Shown here: piece after piece, positions 1 to 8,959 of the stretch
Layout: each line of letters begins with the position of its first letter
How positions within the stretch are numbered: position 1 is the first letter of the stretch
IMG/VR virus record: IMGVR_UViG_3300009124_001346
Coordinates: 1-40,538 of that record
Length of the DNA: 40,538 nucleotides
Direction: 5' to 3' (one strand)
From: a virus
Translations under genes and position numbers: made by a program
Notes under the pieces: generated by a model
Told to the model about the DNA's origin: nothing
Seen by the model: the letters and a program-made list of their open reading frames with translations, nothing else
The model's database searches: none

Positions 1-3000
1 TATACGATGCGTGATATTGGTAAGTTAGAAAAACGTGTTGAGCGTTTAGAGTATTACACGACATTAAGTATCCTAGAGCAACAAGCTCTTAACATGCAAG
101 TAAAGGATGTGTTGGGTATTGATAAAACCAAGAGTGGTTTTGTTGTTGACAATTTTGAAACTCATCAAATTGGTAATATCAAGTCTTTAGATTACTTGTG
201 TGCTATTGACCCACAACAATCTGTTTTGCGTCCACAATCTAAAGAAGATAGTTTTTCTTTGATCGAAATTAATACTAGAGATGAGCAAAGGCAACTAGAC
301 GGATATCAAAATTCTAATGGCGTCATTACACTACCATATAATAATGTTTCTTATGCTTCTAATGCATTTGCAACTAAAACTATCAATCCGAATCCATTCG
401 TAATTCTACAATATGTGGGTGATGCGGCATTAATTCCAAACATTGATCAATGGTATAACACAACGGTTGCTCCTTTAGTAACAGAAAATAATACGAATCT
501 ATTTTCCATATTCCTTGGCAAAAAAGATGCTAGAGCAGCATTTTCTAGCATCTACAATTCATTCGTTATTAACTGGGTTGGTGTTAATAAATCTTTCTTT
601 AACATTAATAGTTTTGGTGAAAGTAACAGTAGTATTTCTGATTCTACGGTAAACTCTGCTAGTGTAGGAAGTACTTCTAATGTAAGTCCACAAAATAATG
701 AGATTGCAAAGGGTGTTGGGTATAAAACAATTAATGGAACTAACGTTGCAAATGCATTGAGATTCTTCGCAAGATCAATTCCTGTTAAGTTTGTACTTAA
801 GAGACTTAAACCCAAGACTCAACTTTATGTATTCATGGATCAAAGAAGTATTGGTCGTTGGGTCAATCCCGATTCCAGATTTACTGGTGTTGCCGGAAAC
901 TCTTTAACTACTTTTAATAATACTTTAACCACTGATGAATATGGTAATGCTAGTGGAATTATTTTAGTTCCTGCTGGTTATGCACCAAGAATGAATACTT
1001 CATGGTCTGGCGATGTTAATACAACGCAGTATGACACTACTTCCGAAGAATTATTCTTCTCTACAGGTGTCAAGAATATTAGATTTACTTCTAGTTCCAC
1101 TGATGCCAATAAAGATTTTGTAGATAGTTATGCTGAAGTTAAGTTCTATGCAACCGGTGTTCTCCCAGAAAATCCTGCTTCTATTATTTCAACTGCTCCA
1201 GCGATCTTTAAATCAAACGAAGGTGTGCAGTTAATTGATAGTAATACAGAAAATAAATCCAGACCAAATCCTCTAGCACAAACTTTCAAAGTAGAAAACT
1301 TTGATGGTGGTATGTTTGCTACAGCAGTAGATTTGTTCTTTGCCAAGAAGAGTTCTACTATTCCATTGAGAGTGTATCTAACTAATGTAGAAAGCGAGAA
1401 ACCAAGTAAGTATATTATTCCTGGGTCACAAGTTACTTTATATCCAGACACTTTCCTTAAAGTTTATTCTTCTGGAAATATTACTATCAAACTTGGTGAA
1501 TATGTAACGGGTAGAAGATCTCTTGCTTCTGGTCCTATTTCAAAAGTATTGGATAGAAATAATTTTGAAGTACTCGCATCAAGTAATGGAGAGATTTCTA
1601 TTACAAATGAACAGGTATACACATTTGTATTGAGTAATCATAATGGTTCTTCGTTCTTTGCTAATGAAGATATTACTCTCTCATCAGTTACCCAGTTCAA
1701 CAATGCAAATAATGCCACTGTAGGATTAAAGATTGCTAAAGACTCTGGTAGAGTTGCATCTCTTGATGTTACTAACCTCGGTTCTGGTTATGAAGGTGCT
1801 ACTATTACTATCGAAAGTCCTCAACTTCCTGGTGGAAGCACTGCTACAGGTTCTGCAAAAGTTGATAACGGTCAACTTTACTTGGCAGAAGTTGCTTTAG
1901 GTGGTAGAGGATATACAGACCCACCATCAGTTGTTGTTAGAGGTTCTGGTAATGGTGCTACCGGCGCTGTCATTGGATCAAAACTAACTATTAATGAACC
2001 TGCAGTAAGAATGGGTATTGCTTCTGATACTGGAGATTCTATCCAGTCTACAATAGCAACAACATTTAAATTTGATTATCCAGTATATTTACAAAATAAT
2101 ACTGAATATGCTATCAACATCGAATGCGATGATACTGAATATGAGATTTGGGCTTCTCGTTTAGGAGAAACTGATATTTCTTCTGGTTTAGTTGTTAATG
2201 CTCAACCATTACTTGGTTCTGTATTCAAATCACAGAATGTAGATAACTGGACGGAAGATCTGTTTGAAGATGTCAAATTTACTGTACATAGAGCAGAATT
2301 TGATACAACCAAAGTTGCAGAACTCAATATCAAGAATGAAGATCTTGGGTATGAAAAACTTGATCCGGATTCATTTGAAACTTATGCTCTTGCTAACAGT
2401 ACAGCAACATCTGAACTGTTTAAAAATAATAGTAACATTGTCAAAGTTTATCATAGAGATCATGGATTTGAAGATTCTGGCATTTCAAAAGTATTCTTCC
2501 GTGGTGTAGATGATTTTGCTGGATATAATGAGATTGATATAGAATCATCATTGTATACTGTTTCCAACGTCGGTATCGATAGTTATAATATCGTAGGTCC
2601 TTCTAGAGCATCAGACACAGGTTTTGGTGGTGGAGATACTATTCTTGCTTCTTATAATAGAAAGTACGAAAAACTTTACGCTCAAATTCCTTACTTACAA
2701 TTATCAAATACGAAAATTGATAGTTTTGTAAAAACTACAAATGTAGTTCCTGTAGATTCTTCTACACAAGACTACAGTTCTTATGATGTTTCTGATATGG
2801 AAACTACATTCTTAAACGAAGAACAATATTTCCTAAATCAAAAAATGATTACTTCAAGAATTAATGAAGTTGTAAATGATATTGATAGCTCTTTACAATA
2901 TAAAATTAATCTTTCTTCCGAGGTATCACACCTGTCTCCTGTTATTGATTTGCGTACAGCATCTGTTAAAACTATTTCTAACCGTGTTGATAACGCTTCT

Positions 3001-4056
3001 GGTTCTGAAAAAAGATTTGGTAAGAGATATCAAATCCTTAAAATGTATCCCATATACAAATTTACAATCACTGGTAACAATGACGGAAGCGGTGCGGCAG
3101 ATATTTTGGCAGTAACTAATCAAAATGTTACTGGTCAAACTTCCGGAGCAGAGTCTGAAGTGTTGCGTGTGGTCGATAATGATGTTTATGTAAAAATTAA
3201 AAATAGTTTACAGTTTACTGTTGGCGAAACTCTGTTCTTCAGTACCCAATCTGAAAGTGGTGGCGATTATGAAAACTTAACCATAACTATTTCTTCTTCT
3301 GGTATTTTTGAACAAGTACCTAACTTTGTTGTTGGGGCAACTGTAAATGCTATCAACCCATCAATTAGAAGTGAAAAATATGAGAACAAGATTAGCAGTA
3401 AAGTAATCTCTTGGGATTCCAAAACAAAACTACTAACTGTAGAAAATGATAAGCAACCAATTAATAATGATTTTATTAGCGTAATTACTTTAGGTAGTGA
3501 TTATGCAAGGAAAAGTCAAACATCAGATCAAATTGCTGATATTTTCAGGGTAGGTGATTTAATTGACTTCGACGGATCATCTTTTGAAACCTCCAAATTT
3601 GCAGAAGTTAGTAAAATGTCATTCAGTCAAGGCGTTGACTACGTTGCAGAAAATGGTTCTATCAATACCTCTAGTGCTTCAAAGTATGTTACCAAGGAGA
3701 TCTTCATTAATAATCCAGCATCTTCTATCAATACATATTTGACGGTAAATGTCAGAGACATAGAAAACATTAAAGTATTCTATAAGATTAAACCTGCTGC
3801 ATCCCAGCAGAATTTTGATGATATTAACTGGGAATATTTTAATGGTACTGGAGCTCCTGATCAACTTAATGAAATTGCAACAGCAGAAAATAGTATTTCA
3901 GGACAATTTGAGAAGCAGTCTTCTTATCAAGAATTGAGATATAGTGAAGAGGAGTTAACAGAATTTTCTTCTTTCGCTATTAAGATCGTCATGAAAACCG
4001 ACGACCCTTCATATGTCCCCAAGATTCAGGATCTGCGAACAGTAGCTTCATTCTGA
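1..4056 (+). CDS. Large baseplate/virion structural protein, 5'-truncated by window edge
   Basis: The frame is open to the first base (Tyr-Thr before the ATG at 7), and the Met at 7 sits inside a conserved-looking stretch (MRDIGKLEKRVERLEYYTTL), so the true start probably lies upstream. That stretch is a short coiled coil which I associate with the DUF4815-type structural proteins of T4-like cyanophages. About 1350 residues are visible, rich in Ser, Asn, Thr and beta-prone segments. Near residues 590-660 are two units of the form GSGYEGATITIESP / GRGYTDPPSVVVRG. Near 1040-1080 is a TSGAESEV...GETL beta module. There are no membrane segments. It is followed after 1 nt by a small coiled-coil gene. 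Its place upstream of fibres and gp13 corresponds to the T4 baseplate genes, so it is probably a baseplate component; the exact T4 counterpart is unclear. Confidence 0.75.
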   Translation, partial: YTMRDIGKLEKRVERLEYYTTLSILEQQALNMQVKDVLGIDKTKSGFVVDNFETHQIGNIKSLDYLCAIDPQQSVLRPQSKEDSFSLIEINTRDEQRQLDGYQNSNGVITLPYNNVSYASNAFATKTINPNPFVILQYVGDAALIPNIDQWYNTTVAPLVTENNTNLFSIFLGKKDARAAFSSIYNSFVINWVGVNKSFFNINSFGESNSSISDSTVNSASVGSTSNVSPQNNEIAKGVGYKTINGTNVANALRFFARSIPVKFVLKRLKPKTQLYVFMDQRSIGRWVNPDSRFTGVAGNSLTTFNNTLTTDEYGNASGIILVPAGYAPRMNTSWSGDVNTTQYDTTSEELFFSTGVKNIRFTSSSTDANKDFVDSYAEVKFYATGVLPENPASIISTAPAIFKSNEGVQLIDSNTENKSRPNPLAQTFKVENFDGGMFATAVDLFFAKKSSTIPLRVYLTNVESEKPSKYIIPGSQVTLYPDTFLKVYSSGNITIKLGEYVTGRRSLASGPISKVLDRNNFEVLASSNGEISITNEQVYTFVLSNHNGSSFFANEDITLSSVTQFNNANNATVGLKIAKDSGRVASLDVTNLGSGYEGATITIESPQLPGGSTATGSAKVDNGQLYLAEVALGGRGYTDPPSVVVRGSGNGATGAVIGSKLTINEPAVRMGIASDTGDSIQSTIATTFKFDYPVYLQNNTEYAINIECDDTEYEIWASRLGETDISSGLVVNAQPLLGSVFKSQNVDNWTEDLFEDVKFTVHRAEFDTTKVAELNIKNEDLGYEKLDPDSFETYALANSTATSELFKNNSNIVKVYHRDHGFEDSGISKVFFRGVDDFAGYNEIDIESSLYTVSNVGIDSYNIVGPSRASDTGFGGGDTILASYNRKYEKLYAQIPYLQLSNTKIDSFVKTTNVVPVDSSTQDYSSYDVSDMETTFLNEEQYFLNQKMITSRINEVVNDIDSSLQYKINLSSEVSHLSPVIDLRTASVKTISNRVDNASGSEKRFGKRYQILKMYPIYKFTITGNNDGSGAADILAVTNQNVTGQTSGAESEVLRVVDNDVYVKIKNSLQFTVGETLFFSTQSESGGDYENLTITISSSGIFEQVPNFVVGATVNAINPSIRSEKYENKISSKVISWDSKTKLLTVENDKQPINNDFISVITLGSDYARKSQTSDQIADIFRVGDLIDFDGSSFETSKFAEVSKMSFSQGVDYVAENGSINTSSASKYVTKEIFINNPASSINTYLTVNVRDIENIKVFYKIKPAASQQNFDDINWEYFNGTGAPDQLNEIATAENSISGQFEKQSSYQELRYSEEELTEFSSFAIKIVMKTDDPSYVPKIQDLRTVASF

Positions 4057-4057
4057 T

Positions 4058-4252
4058 ATGCAACGTTATATAAAAGTTGAGGGTCAAGATGGATTTGTTA
4101 GAGATGTAACTACAGGGGCAATTGTTTCAACTGCTCCTAAATCTTCTCGCAAATCTTTTTCTAATGAGTTCCGAAATGTAGTCTCTGAACTAAATACTTT
4201 GAAGGAAGAAATGTCCGAAATAAAGTCCCTCCTTAAGCAGTTAATCAAATGA
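4058..4252 (+). CDS. Small coiled-coil protein, 64 aa
   Basis: Unrecognised small protein. The N-terminal half (MQRYIKVEGQDGFVRD) is polar. The C-terminal half, about residues 38-64, reads as a heptad-like coiled coil (NELNTLKEEMSEIKSLLKQL type spacing). It starts 1 nt after the stop of the large structural gene, and its stop overlaps the start of the following fibre gene by 4 nt (ATGA), so the three are probably co-translated. A short trimeric or dimeric coil next to a fibre gene suggests a virion adaptor or fibre-attachment peptide; that is inference. There is no clear Shine-Dalgarno, so it may depend on coupling. Confidence 0.7.
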   Translation: MQRYIKVEGQDGFVRDVTTGAIVSTAPKSSRKSFSNEFRNVVSELNTLKEEMSEIKSLLKQLIK

Positions 4253-6183
4253 CATTACGTAACGTACCAAATAGTTTTACGCTGGAACAACAGCGTCAAG
4301 AGGTTAATGAAATAGCAGTAGACTTGGATACCGCTGTTGATGGAGTACAAACATTTGGTGGGAGCAAAACATTTTCAAATGATGTAACATTTTCAAGTGA
4401 TGTAACGTTTCAAGCACAAGCTTTCTGGGGAGACGGAGATCAGGCAGTCTTTGGTGCAGACAGTGATATGTTGCTATATCATACAGGACTTGTTGGATTG
4501 TTAGAGAATACTACTGGAGATTTTTATTTAAGGTCTGGTGCAGGAACTGCAATTCATATCGAACCTGCTGCTGGGGCAGATAGTATCATTGCAAACGCTG
4601 GTGGTAATGTAGAACTTTACTACGACGATGTTAAAAAACTCGAAACTAACCTTACAGGTGCATCAGTTATAGGAGATCTTGATTTAAATGGAGATTTGGA
4701 CGTACAAGATTTTGTAACTTTATGTTCAACTTCTGGAAATGTTGTTCTAGGTAGTTCGACGAACCCTAATGCCAACATAAGTATTTACGCTGGTACATCT
4801 CCTGGAACTACAAATTATTTTCAGTTACGTGCAAGTAGTAATGAAGCTTATATTACCAATACCAGTGGATCTGGTAGTGGCGGTGGTATGAACATTTCTG
4901 CTCGCACTACTCTCGGATTGTATTCTGGTGGTACTGGAGGACAGTATATTAGTTTTATTGGTGATAGTAATGGTGCTGCAAATCTATACTATCAATCTCT
5001 AAAGAAACTAGAGTGTACTGCTACTGGCGTAACAATCACAGGAACATTAGTTGCCGATGGATTATCTGGTCCTGTAACGGGTAACGCAGACACAGCAACA
5101 GCACTAGAGACAGCAAGAACTATTGCCGGTCAGTCATTTGATGGTACTGCAAATATCACCATCGCAGCCACCGATCTATCCGATACCGACCAGGCACTTG
5201 CTACTACTTCTGATGTTACCTTTAATACCGTAACATCTGATTCTGCTACATTTGATGGAGAAACTATCGTCAAAGGCAATCTTCTAAAGCGCACTGCTGC
5301 AGGATCTACTGTTGTTGCTCTCCGTGATGACTATTTGAGAGTTTATGACTCACCTGTAAGTTATGACGATTACAAGATCAGTCTAGAAAAAACAGGTGCT
5401 GGCCTTTTTGGAGCCGCTTCAAACTCTACAGGAAATAATGGTGTATTAGTTGGTGGTAATAACGGTTCCTTGAATATCTACACTGATAGATACACAACAG
5501 ACTGTTTCCAAATTCTTAACACAACTGGTAGTGGTACAAACATTGCACTAAAGGCTTACGGTAATGGTGATGTTGAGATTGCTGGTATTATTCAATCAAA
5601 CACCAAGAGTGCAGGGAACATTGAATTAGATTCAACTGGTGCTTTTACTTCTCCTCCACTAAAATTATTTGCTAATACTGGAGACATCTCTACAGCAGGT
5701 ACTCTTACATTTACTGGTCAAACTAATAGTGCCACAGGCACTGCATCTAGCGATGCTCTTGATCACTACGAAGAAGGAACTTGGACACCAACATGGGGAT
5801 CTACCACAGGATCTATTACTAATATTACCTATGATGTTCAATCTGGATGGTATACCAGAATTGGTAATATTGTTTATGTAACTTGCAGACTTCGTAGTAC
5901 CGCAACTGATACTAGTGGAGCAGGCGGTGGTCTTTTAGTTACTGGTCTTCCATTTGTTGCTAGAAATCCTCAAGGAACAGGTGGAGCTGCTGCATATAGC
6001 GGGATTGATTTTCCAGACACATCTGTACATGTAGTGACAGAGATAAGAGAAAATACTATTCAATTTTATGCTGGACTGTACACACTAGACAATGGCAACT
6101 TTGGAAATCTTGGGCCAGGATCTTTACAATCATCTGGACAAAGTGAAATCAGAGTTTCATTTTTCTATATGACTGACACTTGA
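4249..6183 (+). CDS. Tail fibre-like protein with YEEGTWTP C-terminal domain
   Basis: A 644-residue fibre protein. The N-terminus (about 1-60) has a helix followed by FGGSKTFSNDVTFSSDVTF-type beta repeats. The centre carries low-complexity Gly/Thr/Ala beta segments and the common phage-fibre element GPVTGNADTATALETARTIAG at about 277-297. A second element (TDQALATTSDVTFNTVT) follows. The C-terminus, from about residue 505, has YEEGTWTPTW followed by YTRIGNIVYVTCRL. This terminal domain occurs on many tail fibres and tail spikes and is presumed to be the distal, receptor-facing or trimerising end. The start overlaps the previous gene (ATGA). It lies in the region corresponding to T4 genes 9-12/wac, so it is likely a short or side fibre. 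The role in host recognition is inferred. Confidence 0.82.
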   Translation: MTLRNVPNSFTLEQQRQEVNEIAVDLDTAVDGVQTFGGSKTFSNDVTFSSDVTFQAQAFWGDGDQAVFGADSDMLLYHTGLVGLLENTTGDFYLRSGAGTAIHIEPAAGADSIIANAGGNVELYYDDVKKLETNLTGASVIGDLDLNGDLDVQDFVTLCSTSGNVVLGSSTNPNANISIYAGTSPGTTNYFQLRASSNEAYITNTSGSGSGGGMNISARTTLGLYSGGTGGQYISFIGDSNGAANLYYQSLKKLECTATGVTITGTLVADGLSGPVTGNADTATALETARTIAGQSFDGTANITIAATDLSDTDQALATTSDVTFNTVTSDSATFDGETIVKGNLLKRTAAGSTVVALRDDYLRVYDSPVSYDDYKISLEKTGAGLFGAASNSTGNNGVLVGGNNGSLNIYTDRYTTDCFQILNTTGSGTNIALKAYGNGDVEIAGIIQSNTKSAGNIELDSTGAFTSPPLKLFANTGDISTAGTLTFTGQTNSATGTASSDALDHYEEGTWTPTWGSTTGSITNITYDVQSGWYTRIGNIVYVTCRLRSTATDTSGAGGGLLVTGLPFVARNPQGTGGAAAYSGIDFPDTSVHVVTEIRENTIQFYAGLYTLDNGNFGNLGPGSLQSSGQSEIRVSFFYMTDT

Positions 6184-6189
6184 TAAATA
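6182..6189 (+). promoter_or_regulatory. T4-type late promoter (GATAAATA)
   Basis: The octamer GATAAATA overlaps the TGA stop of the fibre gene and lies about 22 nt before the next ATG at 6212. It matches the T4 late -10 element (TATAAATA) except for the first base. Late promoters read by a gp55-type sigma factor need no -35 box. Confidence 0.6.
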
Positions 6190-6211
6190 CCCTTGACATG
6201 ATATATTAGCT

Positions 6212-6403
6212 ATGGATACATCAAAAATGCGAGAGGAATTCTTAACCCAACTGAAAGACTACGAGTTTAAAATCAAAAGAGGTGAAGAAGAACTCGCCAA
6301 ATTGAAAGAATATAAGTTGAAACTTGAGGGTGGGTTAGAAACATTAGACCTATTAGATAAACGAGAGGAAAATGGCAGCGATACCAGTCAACATTCTGAT
6401 TGA
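6212..6403 (+). CDS. Small charged coiled-coil protein, 63 aa
   Basis: Unrecognised protein. Residues 5-52 are almost entirely helix-forming and strongly charged (FLTQLKDYEFKIKRGEEELA, then KLKEYKLKLEGGLETLDLLD), with hydrophobic residues at coiled-coil spacing. The C-terminal dozen residues are polar and disordered-looking. It follows a late-promoter-like element. Its last 32 nt overlap the next gene in another frame, and the Shine-Dalgarno of that gene lies inside it. A role as a chaperone or small structural coil for adjacent fibre proteins is possible but unproven. No strong ribosome-binding site precedes it. Confidence 0.65.
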   Translation: MDTSKMREEFLTQLKDYEFKIKRGEEELAKLKEYKLKLEGGLETLDLLDKREENGSDTSQHSD

Positions 6404-6704
6404 TAAAGGAGCAGACTACGGAGTTACTTTCTTTATCACCAATAAAGATGGCACCCCACTTAATATGTCGGGGTATACAGGTAATGCTGCAATGAAACAG
6501 AGTTATTCTGCAACTACTTCAGTACCATTCACCTTGACATTTGTCAATAGAACTGCTGGTGAAATTGCTTTATCTTTAACTGACGTAGAAACTTCTGCTT
6601 TAGATAGAAGAAGATATGTATATGACATTGTTCTTACAGATCCTAATGGATATAAGACTAGAGTAATTATGGGCAATGCAGAAGTAAGTCCTGGAGTTTC
6701 CTGA
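6372..6704 (+). CDS. Small virion protein, BppU-N-like fold possible, 110 aa
   Basis: The protein begins MAAIPVNILIDKGADYGVTF and reads as a compact beta sandwich ending in VIMGNAEVSPGVS. The pattern of a polarised N-terminal strand, LNMSGYTGNAAMKQ, LSLTDVETSAL and YVYDIVLTDPNGYKTRVIMG is like the small N-terminal domains that attach receptor-binding modules to baseplates (BppU/DUF2479-type logic). A good Shine-Dalgarno (AGAGGA) lies just upstream, inside the preceding gene. Its stop overlaps the next ATG (TGATG), suggesting coupled synthesis with the 239-residue neighbour. Resemblance was judged by eye only; a structural role is likely from context. Confidence 0.72.
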   Translation: MAAIPVNILIDKGADYGVTFFITNKDGTPLNMSGYTGNAAMKQSYSATTSVPFTLTFVNRTAGEIALSLTDVETSALDRRRYVYDIVLTDPNGYKTRVIMGNAEVSPGVS

Positions 6705-7423
6705 TGGCACAGTATAACGTCAGGGTTGGTAATAATGCATATAATGTTGGTAAGCAACTACCAGCACAATATCAACTTGACGTAAACTATCAGATTCCTT
6801 CAAAGTCAACACAGTATTCTAATTTACTATTAGACAGTATTGCATCTCAATTTAATGGTACTGCTGATACTTTTAATATTACTGTAGATGGTCAATCGTA
6901 CACACCATTAAATGAAGAGCAGATTTCAATCTCTATTAATAATGTAATTTTAGAACCAAAGGTTGATTACATTGTATCAAATGATCAGATTGTTTTTAGC
7001 ACTCCACCTACAGGAGGTTCTGCTTTCTTTGGTGTGGCTTATGCAACAACCGCTGATTTGACCAGGACATTAAACTATGTTATCGATAGTGGATCATTTC
7101 CATTGTCAAATGGCGTGAAAGGTAATATGACTATTGACGTTACAGGAACTGTAGAGTCCTGGACTATTATTTCTGATACTGAAGGTAATCTGGAAGTAGA
7201 TATTCAAAAATGCACATTTGATGACTTTCCTAATTTCACATCTATATGTGGAACAGAAAGACCTACCCTTGGTGTGCTAAATAATAGTGTTCAAAGAAAG
7301 AATAAAGACGAGAATCTTTCAACGTGGAACACTACAGTGACGGCTGGAGATATTTTCCAGTTTGAGGTCATCTACTCGATCAACATCGCAAGGTTTGTAG
7401 TTTCACTGAAACTGAAATTATAA
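6704..7423 (+). CDS. Virion structural protein, 239 aa
   Basis: Unrecognised but clearly a virion-type beta protein. The first about 45 residues are Asn/Gln/Tyr-rich (VGNNAYNVGKQLPAQYQLDV). Next comes a segment of the form ISINNVILEPKVDYIVSNDQ followed by IVFSTPPTGGSAFFGVAYAT, which is a recurrent phage-fibre element in which a beta-hairpin domain precedes a fibre shaft or tip. The C-terminal half (GNMTIDVTGTVESWTIISDT onward) looks like a small beta-barrel head. It is coupled to the upstream 110-residue gene by a TGATG overlap and followed by a late promoter, so it ends the local translational unit. Likely a fibre tip or collar component; function not established. Confidence 0.72.
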   Translation: MAQYNVRVGNNAYNVGKQLPAQYQLDVNYQIPSKSTQYSNLLLDSIASQFNGTADTFNITVDGQSYTPLNEEQISISINNVILEPKVDYIVSNDQIVFSTPPTGGSAFFGVAYATTADLTRTLNYVIDSGSFPLSNGVKGNMTIDVTGTVESWTIISDTEGNLEVDIQKCTFDDFPNFTSICGTERPTLGVLNNSVQRKNKDENLSTWNTTVTAGDIFQFEVIYSINIARFVVSLKLKL

Positions 7424-7434
7424 ATCATCATCAT

Positions 7435-7442
7435 TATAAATA
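7435..7442 (+). promoter_or_regulatory. T4-type late promoter (TATAAATA)
   Basis: An exact TATAAATA lies in the 57-nt gap before the 465-residue structural gene, about 38 nt upstream of its ATG. Spacing and sequence match T4 late promoters. Confidence 0.75.
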
Positions 7443-7480
7443 AAAATAAACTCGCACGAAAAAAGTAGAGGAAAGTCTTC

Positions 7481-8878
7481 ATGGCATTGCTAGTAACCAA
7501 TAGTGGTGAAATTGAATCTCTGCGTAATCTTCTGAATGCTAATCAGGCGATTCCCAGAAATTTAATCTTAAAATTATACACAACAGATACGTATCCTGCT
7601 GAAAGCGATACGCCTTCACAGACCAGATATTTTGAACCATATATCGACGGTAATGTTATCGGATATGGTCAAGCAGTAACAACTGATTATCCTGCGGTTA
7701 TTAATAATAGAACAGATCAAAATTATTCAGACCAAAGAGGTATCCTTTTAAACGGAAATCGTTGGGCTATTACTACAGAAAGTACTGCTGTTACTACCGT
7801 TAATGGCGATGGCACTACAGGTACTTACCTTATTACCGTTGCTTCTAATGCAGGCATCAAGAAAGGTGATTACGTAACTGGTGGCGATGTTGGTACTGGA
7901 GCATATGTTGTTGACATTGATGGTACGACTCTTAACTTGAGTGTCAAGAACACTGGTACTTTCACTGCTCAAGCACTTGCTTTTGGCGCAGGAAGAACAA
8001 CTGCTTCTTATCCAGAGCAAACTTTTACTTTCGGTGCAGCTGCTGGCGATATTTACGGTTACTACCTCGCCCGTGCGAATAACATGCCTAGCACCATTCA
8101 TGGTGTTGCTGATGCTGCTTCTTGTGCTGCTGCTACCACAATCACCAAGTCTGGTATTCGTGGTCAGTTAGGAGATTCATATTTTGTCCTACCTGCTATC
8201 ACCAACACAACTGCTGCTACTGGCACATCTGGCACGTTTGAACTTGCCGTTACTGCAACTACTGGTGTTGCAATCGGTCAGCGCGTAACTGGTGTTGGTG
8301 TTGCTAGTGGAACTCGTGTAGTTGGTATTTCTGGATCGGTTGTCTATATCGACACTGCGCTTTCAGGTGCTGTTAGTAACGATGTTAACTTCCTTTCTGA
8401 AGTTGCTGCAGACCTAACAAAAGGTATGGTTGTTAGTTCAAACGCTGGTAATGCTGGTCCTAACGGCGTCGATGCTGCTACTGTAATCATCGGTATCGAC
8501 AGAGAGACTACTGAAGCAGATGGAACTGTTGTAGTTTATCTAAACAATGCTCTGATCGACAACGTTCAGCCAACAAACAACAACGACGATATTGACTTTG
8601 ACTTCTCCGAAGTCACAGCAACTGCACACGGTCTCGTTAAAGGAGACGTTATCTATATCGATCAGGGTACTGGAAACGCAGCAACTACTGCAGGAACATA
8701 CACAATCGATACAGTAGAAGATGCTAACACATTCACTACTGAACCCGCTCTTGATGGTGCTGGCGATTTAACGTTGTATTCCTCAATCTTCTTTGCAGAA
8801 AGATTCACCAATGGACCATACAGCATCCAAAACGACGGTGACCAAATCAAAGTAAGTCTCAACGTCAGCCTCGACTGA
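7481..8878 (+). CDS. Virion structural protein with Ala/Thr-rich repeats, 465 aa
   Basis: A 465-residue protein preceded by its own late promoter and an AGAGGA ribosome-binding site. The N-terminus (MALLVTNSGEIESLRNLLNA) followed by a segment with YFEPYIDG looks like a conserved fibre-base domain. From about residue 95 onward there are repeated beta units: VNGDGTTGTYLITVASNAGI / KKGDYVTGGDVGTGAYVVDI, then GTFELAVTATTGVAIGQRVT / GVGVASGTRVVGISGSVVYI. That is, two copies of a module with T..G...V..G. and V..I.G..V.I. A further IDQGTGNAATTAGTYTIDTV unit follows, then a short tail ending QIKVSLNVSLD. No catalytic motifs are seen. It is closed by an intrinsic terminator about 35 nt downstream. Probably a decorated fibre or collar protein; I do not recognise a named homologue. 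Confidence 0.75.
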   Translation: MALLVTNSGEIESLRNLLNANQAIPRNLILKLYTTDTYPAESDTPSQTRYFEPYIDGNVIGYGQAVTTDYPAVINNRTDQNYSDQRGILLNGNRWAITTESTAVTTVNGDGTTGTYLITVASNAGIKKGDYVTGGDVGTGAYVVDIDGTTLNLSVKNTGTFTAQALAFGAGRTTASYPEQTFTFGAAAGDIYGYYLARANNMPSTIHGVADAASCAAATTITKSGIRGQLGDSYFVLPAITNTTAATGTSGTFELAVTATTGVAIGQRVTGVGVASGTRVVGISGSVVYIDTALSGAVSNDVNFLSEVAADLTKGMVVSSNAGNAGPNGVDAATVIIGIDRETTEADGTVVVYLNNALIDNVQPTNNNDDIDFDFSEVTATAHGLVKGDVIYIDQGTGNAATTAGTYTIDTVEDANTFTTEPALDGAGDLTLYSSIFFAERFTNGPYSIQNDGDQIKVSLNVSLD

Positions 8879-8911
8879 TTTAATTACATTGAAATCTATA
8901 TCATGGTATCA

Positions 8912-8941
8912 GGGGGGTTGCTTGCGATCCCCCTTTTATTT
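8912..8941 (+). terminator. Rho-independent terminator
   Basis: The G-run at 8912-8917 pairs with CCCCC at 8929-8933 across a loop of about 11 nt, directly followed by TTTTATTT. It lies between two convergent-free plus-strand genes and ends the 7.4-8.9 kb unit. Confidence 0.8.
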
Positions 8942-8959
8942 CGCTGTATGCTGATATAG

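Noticed and set aside
6193-6220. TTGACA with a GATACA-like hexamer around the start at 6212
   Set aside because: The presumed -10 would fall inside the coding region beyond the ATG and matches poorly. The late box at 6182 is a better explanation.
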